Of a DNA stretch of 64,000 bases, positions 1 through 10,220 are shown one piece after another. Numbering within the stretch: the stretch's first letter is position 1; each line of letters starts with the position of its first letter. Origin of the DNA: Carboxylicivirga linearis (GTDB lineage Bacteria; Bacteroidota; Bacteroidia; Bacteroidales; Marinilabiliaceae); the NCBI RefSeq assembly GCF_018271995.1, contig NZ_JAGUCO010000004.1:186001-250000 (forward strand), written 5' to 3'. The notes beneath the pieces are model-generated. The model was not told where the DNA came from, made no database searches, and worked only from the letters and a program-made list of their open reading frames with translations. The translations under genes and the position numbers were made by a program.

Positions 1-326
1 GCTTTTACATAGTATTTCTGGTTTTTATACAAACTACCAGACATTCGGTATTTATACCTTCCGGTTTTACTAATATTTTCCAGTAAAATTTTATTTTTTG
101 AATTGTCCCCCAATACAGCTGTTGTATCCCAGAAGAAACCTTGCTCAATAATTGGGGTATTTCCCGACGATAACACCTCGCCATTAAAAGTAGCTCCTTC
201 GGAATTAATATTAGTTACCCCTAAGGTACTTACCCTTGGATATTCTTTTGAATCAACCACCTCTTTTTGGCAACCCAAATGAAAACAAAGAACATATAGT
301 ATTACTATTAAAATTATATAGCGCAT
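1..326 (-). CDS. Putative lipoprotein with FN3-like repeat, 3' part beyond window
   Basis: Reading the complement from an ATG at 326 gives an open frame to the window edge (about 108 codons). It starts with a hydrophobic signal sequence ending in a lipobox-like HLGC, so it is probably a lipoprotein. The next segment contains the pattern T-x-x-F-x-G-E-V followed by P-I-x-E-x-G-F-x-W, which is common in fibronectin-like repeats of Bacteroidota surface proteins. It lies 2 bp downstream... in genomic order it follows the barrel gene at 329-1549, so the two are probably co-transcribed. The C-terminus is outside the window, so the total length and any enzymatic domain are unknown. Confidence 0.75.
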   Translation of the reverse strand, partial: MRYIILIVILYVLCFHLGCQKEVVDSKEYPRVSTLGVTNINSEGATFNGEVLSSGNTPIIEQGFFWDTTAVLGDNSKNKILLENISKTGRYKYRMSGSLYKNQKYYVK

Positions 327-328
327 AA

Positions 329-1549
329 TCAAAATATTACACCCATTGTTATATTAAGAGAACTAATAACGGTTTCTACACCATTCTTTTCAGAATTAAT
401 ATAATGATTATATCTCAATCTATTAAAAACTGTCAGTGATGTAAAAAGACGGTACTTTAACCCAATGCCTCCCATTAAGCCCTGATATGATTTTTCTAAC
501 ACATCTAATTGAGCATATTTTGTTGACACAGTGCTACTTATCACATTTTCCACTTCATATTTTACCTCACTATCCAGTAAGTAGTTAATAAAGCCACCTG
601 CGAAAATTTCCGGTCGTACATTTCCTTTGGGATAAGTATACCTTAATTCCATGCCTGTCAATAAATTAAAGGTATGTACATGGTAATAATTATTGACAAC
701 TCTATTATTCCAATACTCATCTGAACTGGTTGCGTAGAAATAGTCTTTATTTAACAAACCCGAAAAAGCCAGCGACATTTTCTCGTTTAACTTTGGCAGT
801 TTCATGTTAAGAGTAACACCCAATTGAGCTGAATGACTTGCTGTAAAATCCATTTCATTAAAATAATACCCATCATTAAAAGTTAAACTTGCCAAAGAAT
901 AACCAATGCTGGGTTCTACTTCTATTGTAAAAACTGGCAACTCTTTTTCATAAATAATACATACTTCATCATCACATTTATAATCATGATATTTTTTTGT
1001 AATATTTATAAGTGATTTATGCGAAAGATTAGTTTTATTAATATCACTTTTCAATTCAGGGCAATCTTGAAATATATAGGTTAACATACCTCTATACCTT
1101 TGGTCATCGTATATATATGATGTTCCATTTCTTTTTATATTAACTTCATTGTTCTCAAGTTCCAACAAAGATCCTTCACCGTCATCAACGTAGTAGGCTG
1201 AAAAATTATGATTCTTATAATAGTAAAGGTTACGAATTCCACTTAGAAGAAACTCTACAAAAACAGTATCTTCCACACTCTCACTTTCAATATATTTCGA
1301 GATATAAAATTTGCCTTCATCAAATCGATATCCAAATATATCTTTTGCAAGATACTCTGTAACCATTTCACTTTCTTGCTTCTTAAAGGAACAAACCTTC
1401 ATATTTCTAATATCGCCTCTATAGTCAACCATTCCATGTACAGTATCTAACGAATGTGTGATAATACAGCCTGGTCTAAAATCAGATTGCCCTAACAAAT
1501 TGATTTTGGCACAAACAAGTATTAAAACAAAAAATAATAAACGTCGCAT
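329..1549 (-). CDS. Outer-membrane beta-barrel protein of unknown role
   Basis: The 406-residue product has a clear signal peptide (residues 1-20, ending LLGQ). An N-terminal domain (about 21-170) begins with F-R-P-G-C-I-I-T and a D-T-V-H-G-M-V-D-Y-R stretch, a pattern I know from uncharacterised Bacteroidota exported proteins. The second half (about 205-406) alternates polar and aromatic residues like transmembrane beta strands and ends in a terminal phenylalanine, the usual mark of an outer-membrane barrel. It is the middle gene of a minus-strand trio with gaps of only 5 bp and 2 bp. The substrate or partner is not evident. Confidence 0.75.
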   Translation of the reverse strand: MRRLLFFVLILVCAKINLLGQSDFRPGCIITHSLDTVHGMVDYRGDIRNMKVCSFKKQESEMVTEYLAKDIFGYRFDEGKFYISKYIESESVEDTVFVEFLLSGIRNLYYYKNHNFSAYYVDDGEGSLLELENNEVNIKRNGTSYIYDDQRYRGMLTYIFQDCPELKSDINKTNLSHKSLINITKKYHDYKCDDEVCIIYEKELPVFTIEVEPSIGYSLASLTFNDGYYFNEMDFTASHSAQLGVTLNMKLPKLNEKMSLAFSGLLNKDYFYATSSDEYWNNRVVNNYYHVHTFNLLTGMELRYTYPKGNVRPEIFAGGFINYLLDSEVKYEVENVISSTVSTKYAQLDVLEKSYQGLMGGIGLKYRLFTSLTVFNRLRYNHYINSEKNGVETVISSLNITMGVIF

Positions 1550-1554
1550 AATTT

Positions 1555-2526
1555 TTAAAAAGAACTTTTATATTTCATATCAACAAGAGGTACTATCTGT
1601 ATCCCAACTTCATGCACACAACAAACAATTTTTAATTGCGTCCCTTTGTCTTTAATTATTTCTGCTTGAGTTATGGGACCTTTTAGTTTCATTTCGTAGC
1701 TAGCAAAATTAGTATACACTAGCAGCTTATGATTTAGGCCTCCCATTGCAACTACTCCCCCACCTTGCTTCACATCTATAGATAAGATCCAATTACTCCA
1801 AACGTTTTGACTTCTTAAAAAAGTTAATCCACCATCCTTATCAACTTTCCATTCCCACAAAACACCTTCGTCGCCAACAGCAAACAGCCTATTCTTCGTT
1901 TCATCCACTACCAGATCTCTTATCCATTTTTTGCTAACCTTGGTGCGTGTTAACCAATTAAAAGCTGGCCCCTTAAAAAATTCTACAACACCTTCTCCAC
2001 TGGCAATAAGAGCCAAATCAAGCTTTTCAGAATATTGAATGGCTGTTATCGATTCTTCACAATTGTAAAATAACCTAGGCTCATCTTGTCCATTAATATT
2101 TAACTCATATACTTTTCCATTAGAACATCCTATTAACATTCTGGATTTGTATATAATTGGCGATAAACTGGTTATTCCGGAAGAGTCTACTTCCTTTTTA
2201 TAAACTAAATTTTTTGTTTGTTTTGAAAAAACCAACAGGTCACCCTCTTTAGTTCCAGCAAATAAATATTCAGATTCGTTATTGCTAATTAGAGCTACAA
2301 CTTTAGAGTTTAAAGAATATTGATAAGTATCTATAATCTCATTTTTTTTAATATCCCAAAATTGCAGGTGATCTCCGGCAGGATAACAAATAACCGCTTC
2401 ATCTATAATAAAAAAAGTGGAAACACCTGAATCATAATCAGGAAGAGTAGTTAATTCAGTCTTTTGTGAGAGTATATTTAGTGACGAATACACACTAAAG
2501 AACACAATAGTAAAGCATAATTTCAT
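1555..2526 (-). CDS. Exported beta-propeller (WD40/PQQ-like) protein
   Basis: I place the start at the ATG at 2526 rather than at 2562, because it puts a normal signal peptide (MKLCFTIVFF..., ending ILSQ) at the N-terminus. The mature ~300 residues consist of repeated short beta segments such as C-S-N-G-K-V-Y-E-L and V-G-D-E-G-V-L-W-E-W-K-V, typical of WD40/PQQ-like propeller blades. No catalytic residues are visible, so a scaffold or ligand-binding role is most likely. It is the first gene of the minus-strand trio with the barrel and lipoprotein genes, which suggests one envelope complex (inference). Confidence 0.75.
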   Translation of the reverse strand: MKLCFTIVFFSVYSSLNILSQKTELTTLPDYDSGVSTFFIIDEAVICYPAGDHLQFWDIKKNEIIDTYQYSLNSKVVALISNNESEYLFAGTKEGDLLVFSKQTKNLVYKKEVDSSGITSLSPIIYKSRMLIGCSNGKVYELNINGQDEPRLFYNCEESITAIQYSEKLDLALIASGEGVVEFFKGPAFNWLTRTKVSKKWIRDLVVDETKNRLFAVGDEGVLWEWKVDKDGGLTFLRSQNVWSNWILSIDVKQGGGVVAMGGLNHKLLVYTNFASYEMKLKGPITQAEIIKDKGTQLKIVCCVHEVGIQIVPLVDMKYKSSF

Positions 2527-2694
2527 ATTAATTCGGACTAGGTAACATTTCAAATTTAACAAAAATAATATAATTCTACACCATAAGTGTTAGTCGTTTT
2601 TTTATCAGTATAAATAAATTATAACCTATAATTCATTGATTATGATGACAGCATTAAAATACCTATTTTTCTACCTTAAACAGATTTTGGAAAG

Positions 2695-3801
2695 ATGGTT
2701 GGCGAAGCTGTAAATACTCTTTTGGTTGTTTTATTGGTTGGATCCCTAACTCTTCTGGGATTTATTCATATTTCTAATCCTTGGAAAATTAACCAAAAAG
2801 GGAATTACTACTTCGGTATCTTTTTGCTTTTCTGGGCTTCCTTTTGGGTGGATGAAATGGTAGACATTACTGCTAATCATTTATTAAGTCAAGATTTAAG
2901 TACTATCATCAGAAGCATACAAATATTAATAACCCCATTATTGTATTTTACCATTATCTTCTATTCAAATCCTTTTTACAAATACAAATTTAAAGACCTT
3001 ATCCATCTAGTTTTACCTTTACTTTACACTGTTGCTCTTTCTATACAACTGCAAAATAACGGATCAACAAGTTGGCTTAATTATTTTATTATTGGTATTA
3101 TTTCTTTTCAGGCTTTGTTTTATACAACCTTATCGTATATCAAAATCAGAAACCACAAAAAGAAAATACAAAAATTCACCTCTAATAATCAAGGAAGAGA
3201 TCTCGTTTGGTTAGAGTATATTATTATCCAAATTTTTATAACCAGCATTGTAGTAGTGGTTGTTAATCTTTTTTTCGATTCCGACAAACCAGGAATTCTG
3301 GTTAACGGAATTAACGTGGCAGCCATTTATTTGATCTCTTATTTTTCATTACGCCAAAAAGAAATTTTCCCAATTAAAGAAGGGCGAGAAAAAGAGCTGG
3401 AGTATCTCAACAAAGATGAGAATGAGTCTGAACCCACTAAGCGCAAATTAATACCCGACAAGGAATTGGCATTTGCCAAGAATCAACTGGAAGTGATTAT
3501 GCAAAAAGAAAAACCACACCTTGACAGCGACCTTAACCTGGTTAAACTGGCTGATATGCTGGAGATCACACCTCATCAATTGTCGTACACCATCAACAAT
3601 GGTTTTAATCAAAACTTCTTTCAGTTTGTGAACCAACATCGTGTTGAAAAAGCCAAAGAACTTCTAAAAGACCAGTCGCACGATTATACTATTTTAGCCA
3701 TTGCTTTCGAATCGGGCTTTAATTCTAAAACGTCATTTAATACCACATTTAAAAAACTTACCGGACAAACACCAACTGAGTTTAAAAAGACGGCAATCTG
3801 A
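2695..3801 (+). CDS. Membrane-anchored AraC-family transcriptional regulator
   Basis: The 368-residue protein has two parts. Residues ~8-225 form about seven hydrophobic helices, a membrane sensor region. Residues ~265-368 form a double helix-turn-helix of the AraC type, with L-V-K-L-A-D-M-L-E-I-T-P-H-Q-L-S as the first recognition helix and the F-x-S-G-F-N-S-K-T-S-F-N-T-x-F-K-K-L-T-G-Q-T-P signature in the second. Fusions of this kind are common in Bacteroidota and are thought to control a neighbouring gene in response to an envelope signal. Here the next gene on the same strand, after ~200 bp, encodes a TonB-dependent receptor, a plausible target. The ligand is unknown. Confidence 0.88.
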   Translation: MVGEAVNTLLVVLLVGSLTLLGFIHISNPWKINQKGNYYFGIFLLFWASFWVDEMVDITANHLLSQDLSTIIRSIQILITPLLYFTIIFYSNPFYKYKFKDLIHLVLPLLYTVALSIQLQNNGSTSWLNYFIIGIISFQALFYTTLSYIKIRNHKKKIQKFTSNNQGRDLVWLEYIIIQIFITSIVVVVVNLFFDSDKPGILVNGINVAAIYLISYFSLRQKEIFPIKEGREKELEYLNKDENESEPTKRKLIPDKELAFAKNQLEVIMQKEKPHLDSDLNLVKLADMLEITPHQLSYTINNGFNQNFFQFVNQHRVEKAKELLKDQSHDYTILAIAFESGFNSKTSFNTTFKKLTGQTPTEFKKTAI

Positions 3802-3812
3802 ATTATTGTAGA

Positions 3813-3904
3813 ACTGTTGAATCGTTGAGTTGCCTATTTGTTGAATCGTTAAATTGAATAGCATCTCAGTTCAACAACTAAACGGTTAAACAATTCAACA
3901 ATTT
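3813..3904. repeat. Intergenic GTTGAATCGTT repeats with inverted arms
   Basis: Two direct copies of TGTTGAATCGTT lie at about 3815 and 3839, followed by inverted sequence ending ATTCAACAA near 3902, so TTGTTGAAT and ATTCAACAA can pair. Short 9-10 bp repeats of this type are frequent between Bacteroidota genes. The element may act as a weak transcript end for the AraC gene, but there is no run of T residues directly after it. Confidence 0.45.
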
Positions 3905-4012
3905 TACCGTTCGAACTCCCAAAAACAGGTTCGCATTCATAAATTGGAACGACTGAACTTGTTATAGCATCTACTTTCGCTCACGAAAAACAAAAAGTAA
4001 TTGGATTTTATC

Positions 4013-6352
4013 ATGAAAAAAGGATTAGTATTAATTGCCGTTCTTACTTTTATTATGAACGGCATTTGGGGGCAGGAATTGAGCCAATCAATTAAAGGAA
4101 GAGTTTTAGATGCAGATACACATCAGCCTTTACCCGGAGTAAATGTTATTTTAATTGGCTCCACCCCTCCTATTGGAACGGTTACTGATTTCAATGGTAA
4201 TTACGAGTTGCCTGATATTCCATTAGGTCGTCAACGTGTTCAGTTTAGTTTTATGGGATATGATCCAACTATTTTTAACGAGTTGGAAATTCGATCAGGA
4301 AGAGCATTTGTATTAAATGTAAACATGAAAGAGAGCTTTCAGCAACTAAATGAAGTAACTGTTAAACCAGAGTTTAGAAAAGATAAGGCGCAAAACAATA
4401 TGGCAGCTTTATCGGCCCGATCGTTTAGTGTGGAAGAAGCAAGCAGGTATGCGGGAGGATGGAACGACCCGGCACGATTAGCCAGTTCGTTTGCTGGTGT
4501 AACCATGTCGGAAGGTGTTAACGACAATGCCATTGTTATACGTGGAAATGCCCCCAAAGGAATTTTATGGAAGTTAGAGGATGTGGAGATTCCAGCTCCC
4601 AACCATTTGAATGGGGTTAACAACGGAGGAGGTATCGAAACGGTTTTTAGTGTCAACATGCTTGATAATTCTGATTTCTACACCGGAGCTTTCCCGGCTG
4701 AATACGGAAATGCCATGTCGGGGGTATTTGATATGAAGTTCCGCAACGGAAGCAACGAAAAACTACAATCCACCTTTCAGGTGGGTTCGCAAGGTATCGA
4801 CATCAGTGCTGAAGGGCCGTTTAAAAAAGACGGAGATGCCACCTTTTTGTTTAACTATCGCTACTCAACCATGGGATTAATTGGTGAGTTTGTGGATGGC
4901 AACTTTGGCATGCCCAATTACCAGGATTTAAGTTTTAAGGTGCATCTTCCAATACAACAAGCAGGTGATTTCTCAATATGGGGAATTGGCGGAATCAGCA
5001 GCGTTGCTTTCGATCCGGATGAGGATGTCAACACCTGGACCAACACTTTTGACAACAACCAATATTCAACGGGTTCAGACATTGCAGCTACGGGCATCTC
5101 ACATCAAATTAATACCGGATCTAAAACCTATCTGAAATCATCGGTGGCGCTTAGCTACGATAAATTTAGTATGGAGAGTAATCAGTGGCAACGCGATGGC
5201 AGCATTATTCCAATGGCAAATCATAACGAAGACAACACGCGGTTACTTTTAAGCAGCTACATCAATCATAAATTCGGGAACCGCCATACCAACCGAACCG
5301 GAGTTCGTTATACCAACACTCATTACAGCATAATGGTAAACGGAAATCCTGATCCTACAGAAGGTTCGGATTTAATACACATTGCTGATCAATCAGGAAA
5401 TATTGGTCAGGCACAGTTCTTCACTCAAAGCAAATGGCGTATTGCTTCCACTTTTGATGTGATTGGAGGTATAACAGCTTCGTACTTTGATATGAACGAT
5501 GAAATAATTGTTGAACCACGCATCAGCACGGTTTGGCGCTTTCGTCCTCAACACTCCATCAGTCTGGCATACGGAAAACATAGCCGACCTGAACTATTGC
5601 GATTTTATGAAGCGACTAATAACGATGGACATCTTTTAAATCCCGATCTGAAGGTAACTAAAACCAATCATTACGTGCTGGGATACGAGTACCGCATCAA
5701 CTCGAACCTAAAACTGAAAATTGAAGGCTATTATCAACAGTTGTATGATGTACCGGTTATTGAGGGTAGCTCATACTCGTTGCTCAACTACCAGTGGGAC
5801 GACTACTTTGAAGAAGCATTGGTAAACGATGGAACCGGAACTAACATAGGCGTTGATATAACCCTTGAAAGGTATATGAAACAAGGCTATTATTATATGA
5901 TTACTGCTTCCATCTTTGATTCGAAATATAAAGGCGGCGACGGCGTTGAACGCAATACCTCTTTCAACCGAAATTACGTTTTTAACCTATTGGGAGGTAA
6001 AGAGTGGAGAGTTCGCGAAAACAACAGCTTTGGCGTAAATACTAAAATTGCCTTTATGGGCGGAAACCGATTTACTCCGGCTGATCAGGAAGCATCGCAA
6101 CAGAATGAGATGGTGATTTTGGATGAGAATCGCGCCTTCGAATGGCAGGAAGATCCGAAGTTGTTTGTCGACTTGTCGGTCAATTACAAAATCAACCGAC
6201 AAAAAACGGCTCATGTATTAACCCTTCAAGCCAAAAACCTATTGATGCAGAAAGAAATGTTTGGCTGGGCTTACGATTTTGGACAACAAAAAGTAGTGGA
6301 ACACGGACTGGCCATGGCGTATCCTTATTTTACCTATCGCATAGAGTTCTAA
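4013..6352 (+). CDS. TonB-dependent outer-membrane receptor
   Basis: I choose ATG 4013 over the in-frame TTG at 4001 because it gives a canonical signal peptide (MKKGLVLIAV..., cut after GIWGQ). The 779-residue protein has a carboxypeptidase-D-like domain (about 30-110, G-R-V-L-D-A-D-T-H-Q-P-L-P-G-V-N-V), a plug domain (about 125-240, with the usual Y-x-G-x-F-P-A-E-Y-G-N-A-x-S-G-V-F-D end) and a long beta-barrel ending in Y-F-T-Y-R-I-E-F. It should bind and import a ligand across the outer membrane using TonB energy. The plug lacks the SusC-specific insertions and no SusD follows, so it is not a glycan SusCD pair. Regulation by the AraC protein upstream is plausible. Confidence 0.92.
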   Translation: MKKGLVLIAVLTFIMNGIWGQELSQSIKGRVLDADTHQPLPGVNVILIGSTPPIGTVTDFNGNYELPDIPLGRQRVQFSFMGYDPTIFNELEIRSGRAFVLNVNMKESFQQLNEVTVKPEFRKDKAQNNMAALSARSFSVEEASRYAGGWNDPARLASSFAGVTMSEGVNDNAIVIRGNAPKGILWKLEDVEIPAPNHLNGVNNGGGIETVFSVNMLDNSDFYTGAFPAEYGNAMSGVFDMKFRNGSNEKLQSTFQVGSQGIDISAEGPFKKDGDATFLFNYRYSTMGLIGEFVDGNFGMPNYQDLSFKVHLPIQQAGDFSIWGIGGISSVAFDPDEDVNTWTNTFDNNQYSTGSDIAATGISHQINTGSKTYLKSSVALSYDKFSMESNQWQRDGSIIPMANHNEDNTRLLLSSYINHKFGNRHTNRTGVRYTNTHYSIMVNGNPDPTEGSDLIHIADQSGNIGQAQFFTQSKWRIASTFDVIGGITASYFDMNDEIIVEPRISTVWRFRPQHSISLAYGKHSRPELLRFYEATNNDGHLLNPDLKVTKTNHYVLGYEYRINSNLKLKIEGYYQQLYDVPVIEGSSYSLLNYQWDDYFEEALVNDGTGTNIGVDITLERYMKQGYYYMITASIFDSKYKGGDGVERNTSFNRNYVFNLLGGKEWRVRENNSFGVNTKIAFMGGNRFTPADQEASQQNEMVILDENRAFEWQEDPKLFVDLSVNYKINRQKTAHVLTLQAKNLLMQKEMFGWAYDFGQQKVVEHGLAMAYPYFTYRIEF

Positions 6353-6667
6353 TTACAACTCAAAAGTAAAAAGTGTAAAGGATCGGATCTGAACATTACG
6401 AATTTAATGACGATTCGATCCTTGGTTATCCAAATCTATTTAGCTCATCAACCAACACCTAAAACACTTATCAATTCAAGCCTTTTCCCCGATTTTTTTT
6501 ACAGATTCTCAACATGGCAAATTATTTGTTTGCAGATTCTGTATTGTTTTATTTCGAATTTCTCAAAAAGAACTTTGTAAAAATACATTTCCTTTGAATA
6601 CTGATAATAATACCGGAGATGAAAGTCATTTATAATATTTATATCCGGTTATATTCAATCCAAAGAA
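6353..6667. other. 315-bp gene-free stretch between receptor and surface protein genes
   Basis: The stretch is AT-rich. Near its start AAGGATCG (6378-6385) can pair with CGATCCTT (6416-6423), but the loop is ~30 nt and no T-run follows, so it is a poor terminator. A promoter for the large gene at 6668 must lie in the second half; a TACATTTC box (about 6582-6589) resembles the phylum's TAnnTTTG box with one mismatch. No coding sequence was seen. Confidence 0.5.
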
Positions 6668-9600
6668 ATGAAACATAAAAGTGTATTGCTGATTTTGGCC
6701 GCTCTAATCATGGCCATAGGTTATATTTTATATAGCCCTAATGAAGAGCTCTTAAGTGAGGAGAATGAAATTGGAAATGAAGAACGGCCAGACAAACCTG
6801 TTCTTGAAGGAGAAGAGTTAGCCAGATTTAAAGAATATCTGAGAAGCAGATCATCATCTGGATTAAAATCAAGCACTGCAACCAACGAAAGTACCTATGC
6901 CAACGGAAAACTTACTGGCGAATGGAAGACTAAACTATCACAAACCGGCTGGTATGGATATCGTGTAGACAACTCATCTTACGATTCTCTGCGCAATGTC
7001 TTTTACGTGGTTAGTTATGCCGGTCACCTTTATAAATTAGAATACGAAAGTGAGGTTAAATGGACATTGCTCAACCACAAAATTGTAATGAATCCATCAG
7101 ATAACTCAACTGCTAACCCTGTATTTATGGGAACGTTGTTAACTGACAACACCTTTCGCTTAATTCGTAGCAATGATGATCTGAGAAGAATGGAATATTC
7201 TGATGATGAAGGACAAACCTGGAATATTGCAACCGGAGCTAATGTAACGCAAAGCTGGTCGAATCAGATATTTGAAATTACATCAAATGGCACAAAAAGA
7301 ATTGTGCTTCACACCTATGATTCTAACTATCATCATATCTATTTCTCAACAGATAACGGTGCAACCTATACCGAATCAAGCCTTAGCTTTCCTATCTCTA
7401 CCTACGACATGCGCATAGCTAAACCTTTTTATACCAACGAGGCTTTTATGTGGGTATGGAGAAAAAGTCAAAAAACAATCGACACCTATAAATTCAATCC
7501 ATCAGCCGGCGACTTTGAACTAAAAACAGCCTCCTCAAGTACACTGGAAGGCACCAACCTTTCCAGTGCTGCTGCTACTTATTATGATGGTCAATATCAT
7601 TTTTACTTGTCAACCATTAACTCTAATTATACCGTATATTATTCTTCAGATGAAGGAGCTACCTGGGAGCAGAAAAATGCAGGTAGAGACAGGGCTTTTG
7701 AAGTAATTTGCCCCGATAAACCCAATATGCTCATCAGTGGTTTTGAAGATATGAAACTATCTACCGATTACGGAGCTACATGGAATGGATTTGGATATAA
7801 ACTGGGATGGGACATGCAACACATGCGCACCTACGAAAAAGCTGGCGGCACTCCTATTACACTGGTAGGTTTAGATTTTGGATGCTATATCTCAGAAACT
7901 CCTGAAGATAAAGAATCCTATACCTGGTGTAATAATGGTGCGTGTTATGCCATGCATTATGATGCAGCTTCCAGTCAGAATTTTAACTCCATTTACATGG
8001 CCAATCAAGATCGGGGAGCTACAGCTTATAAAGATACAGGAATGGTTGTTAGTACCATGGATATTGATGGAACAGATGTATTGCGCACCTGTTTCTCTAA
8101 GCGCGAAACTTCAGCCTGGACATGGTTTTATTATGGTCGCATCAAACATCAATATAATTTTGCTACAGACAAAAACGGAGGTTCAGCTGTGTTAGACGGA
8201 TTAGGAAACTGGTGGGCTGCTCCTATTATTGCTTCGCCTGACCCGAATGAAGACGCTATTTATGCAGCCTATGGTAGCAACCTTCAGAAATTCACTTATG
8301 ATGAAGCAAGTGGAACCATCACTCAGAGTGCCCACCCATATGATTTCAATGCTAAATACGGATCAGAAATAGGAAGCTTTGGTTATTCTGAACTGAACCG
8401 CGATTTATGGTATGTTGCCTTAAACAATGGATTATTTATACACTCAACTGATGGAGGTGAAAACTGGACCTCTACGTCTTATTATGGAACAAAACCAAAG
8501 TCGAACGATCAATACTATAACTATCCTAAGAATCAGGCAGTGATTAAAGCTTCACAGATTGATACCAATAAAGTATACTTTGCAGGCGTTGGAAATTACT
8601 TCCTTGTTTCAGAAAATAATGGAAAAACATTTTCATCTAAAATCAATGGTTTAAGTATAAGTAGGATTCGTGATTTTGCACTTTCACCCGACGAACAATT
8701 TATATTTGCAGCTTGTGGATATGGAGGAGCCTGGGTGTACTCGATACAAGATAATCGTTGGTTTCAAATGATGGACGATCCCATTCCGAGTGTTGACTTT
8801 ACTAATGTTGAATTTATCAAACGCACTAATTGTGTACGATTTGCCACTTACGGAAGCGGAATTATTGAATTTCATTTAAATAATCAATTCTATCCGGTAA
8901 ATGCACCTGATCAACTTAATAGTTCAATCAACAAGCAAAATTACATTGAACTAAAATGGACAGATAATGCAGATAACGAAGACGGTTTTTATATTGAGCG
9001 TGCCAGTGAAGGAGAAATGTATTTTACTTGTATCGATACTATTGCGACAGATCAAAGCACCTACATCGATACCACCATGCAATACGAAACCACCTACTAT
9101 TATCGCGTAAAAGCGGTTAAGGACGATATTGCTTCGGCGGAATCGAACCTTGCCATTATAAAAACACTTAAAAAAGGTTATATCAGTCCGGCAAATATTG
9201 CTTTAATTGACTTTAGCAGCGAAGAAATAAATAGCGAATATTCACCTGCCATATATGCCTTTGATGGAGATGAAAATACCTATTGGCATACTCAATATAG
9301 TGGAACAGCCCCGGGGTATCCGCATTATTTGACGGTTGATTTTGGAGAAGAAATGAGTTTGGTTGGTTTCCGCTATTTACCAAGGCAAGATGGAATGGAT
9401 ATCGGTACTATTGCTGATTATGCTATTTATGTAAGTAATGATGTTAATACATGGGGAGATGCTATTGCAACAGGAAGAATGAGTGCCAACACCAATTTAA
9501 AAGAGGTAATGTTCGAAAATAAAGTATCAGGCAGATACGTTAAATTCGAGGCTCTTTCTGAAATAAGCGGATCAAAATATGCCAGTGCTGCTGAAGTAAT

Positions 9601-10156
9601 TTTGCTGAACCAAACAGTGCCACCAGATAGTCCATACGGTCTTAAAGCTACTCTATATCAAGAAACATCCGTATTTATTACCTGGAACGATGCATCATTA
9701 AACTCAGAAGGTTATATTATTGAACAATGGGAGAATGATACATTTGTACCAATTGATACAATCAACCCAACTATTAAGGTATTTCTGATTTCTGATTTGG
9801 AGCCTCTAACAGACTATCGATTCCGATTGAGAAGCTACAACGAGGGAGGTACTTCTGGTGCATCCAACGAAGTGGCAGTTACAACAGGGGGTAGTACGGG
9901 TATTTCACAAGAAGAAACAACCATTAAAACCTATCCAAATCCATTCAACAACCAATTAAATATTGAATTACCTATTATAAACTCTGAAGCTACACTTAGA
10001 TTAAGCGACCTTAATGGTAAGATCATTATCGAAAGAAAAGTAGCCGCCGAAACAAATAATCTTCATCTAAACACCAGTCATGTTAGCACGGGTATATACC
10101 TATTAATTATAAATTACAAAGACCAACAGATAGTGCAAAAAGTAATAAAAGAATAA
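6668..10156 (+). CDS. Large T9SS-secreted protein with Asp-box repeats, FN3 and F5/8C domains
   Basis: The 1162-residue protein begins with a hydrophobic signal or anchor (residues 1-22). At least six Asp-box (BNR) motifs follow: SDDEGQTWN, STDNGATYT, SSDEGATWE, STDYGATWN, STDGGENWT and SENNGKTFS, spread over about residues 180-660. These are typical of sialidase- or Vps10-like propellers. Then come an FN3 domain (~745-838), a discoidin/F5-8 type C carbohydrate-binding-like domain (~840-990), a second FN3 (~995-1080) and a T9SS type A sorting domain starting K-T-Y-P-N-P-F-N-N. It is probably displayed on the cell surface or released. Catalytic residues of known sialidases were not identified, so enzyme activity is uncertain. 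It is followed by a strong terminator. Confidence 0.85.
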   Translation: MKHKSVLLILAALIMAIGYILYSPNEELLSEENEIGNEERPDKPVLEGEELARFKEYLRSRSSSGLKSSTATNESTYANGKLTGEWKTKLSQTGWYGYRVDNSSYDSLRNVFYVVSYAGHLYKLEYESEVKWTLLNHKIVMNPSDNSTANPVFMGTLLTDNTFRLIRSNDDLRRMEYSDDEGQTWNIATGANVTQSWSNQIFEITSNGTKRIVLHTYDSNYHHIYFSTDNGATYTESSLSFPISTYDMRIAKPFYTNEAFMWVWRKSQKTIDTYKFNPSAGDFELKTASSSTLEGTNLSSAAATYYDGQYHFYLSTINSNYTVYYSSDEGATWEQKNAGRDRAFEVICPDKPNMLISGFEDMKLSTDYGATWNGFGYKLGWDMQHMRTYEKAGGTPITLVGLDFGCYISETPEDKESYTWCNNGACYAMHYDAASSQNFNSIYMANQDRGATAYKDTGMVVSTMDIDGTDVLRTCFSKRETSAWTWFYYGRIKHQYNFATDKNGGSAVLDGLGNWWAAPIIASPDPNEDAIYAAYGSNLQKFTYDEASGTITQSAHPYDFNAKYGSEIGSFGYSELNRDLWYVALNNGLFIHSTDGGENWTSTSYYGTKPKSNDQYYNYPKNQAVIKASQIDTNKVYFAGVGNYFLVSENNGKTFSSKINGLSISRIRDFALSPDEQFIFAACGYGGAWVYSIQDNRWFQMMDDPIPSVDFTNVEFIKRTNCVRFATYGSGIIEFHLNNQFYPVNAPDQLNSSINKQNYIELKWTDNADNEDGFYIERASEGEMYFTCIDTIATDQSTYIDTTMQYETTYYYRVKAVKDDIASAESNLAIIKTLKKGYISPANIALIDFSSEEINSEYSPAIYAFDGDENTYWHTQYSGTAPGYPHYLTVDFGEEMSLVGFRYLPRQDGMDIGTIADYAIYVSNDVNTWGDAIATGRMSANTNLKEVMFENKVSGRYVKFEALSEISGSKYASAAEVILLNQTVPPDSPYGLKATLYQETSVFITWNDASLNSEGYIIEQWENDTFVPIDTINPTIKVFLISDLEPLTDYRFRLRSYNEGGTSGASNEVAVTTGGSTGISQEETTIKTYPNPFNNQLNIELPIINSEATLRLSDLNGKIIIERKVAAETNNLHLNTSHVSTGIYLLIINYKDQQIVQKVIKE

Positions 10157-10177
10157 CAACTAAATCTGCTAAATAGT

Positions 10178-10220
10178 AAAAAGCTCCCAAAAACAACTAG
10201 TTGGATTTGGGAGCTTTTTT
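10178..10220. terminator. Bidirectional rho-independent terminator
   Basis: AAAAAGCTCCCAAA (10178-10191) pairs perfectly with TTTGGGAGCTTTTT (10206-10219). Runs of T follow on the plus strand and, because the left arm starts with A residues, also on the minus strand. It serves the plus-strand gene ending at 10156 and overlaps the last codons of the convergent minus-strand gene. Confidence 0.9.

Noticed and set aside
3813-3904. CRISPR-like repeat array
   Set aside because: Only two direct copies of ~12 bp with no regular spacers and no cas genes.
4339-4659. 106-codon frame antisense to the TonB receptor
   Set aside because: Entirely within the plug-domain coding sequence; no independent signals.
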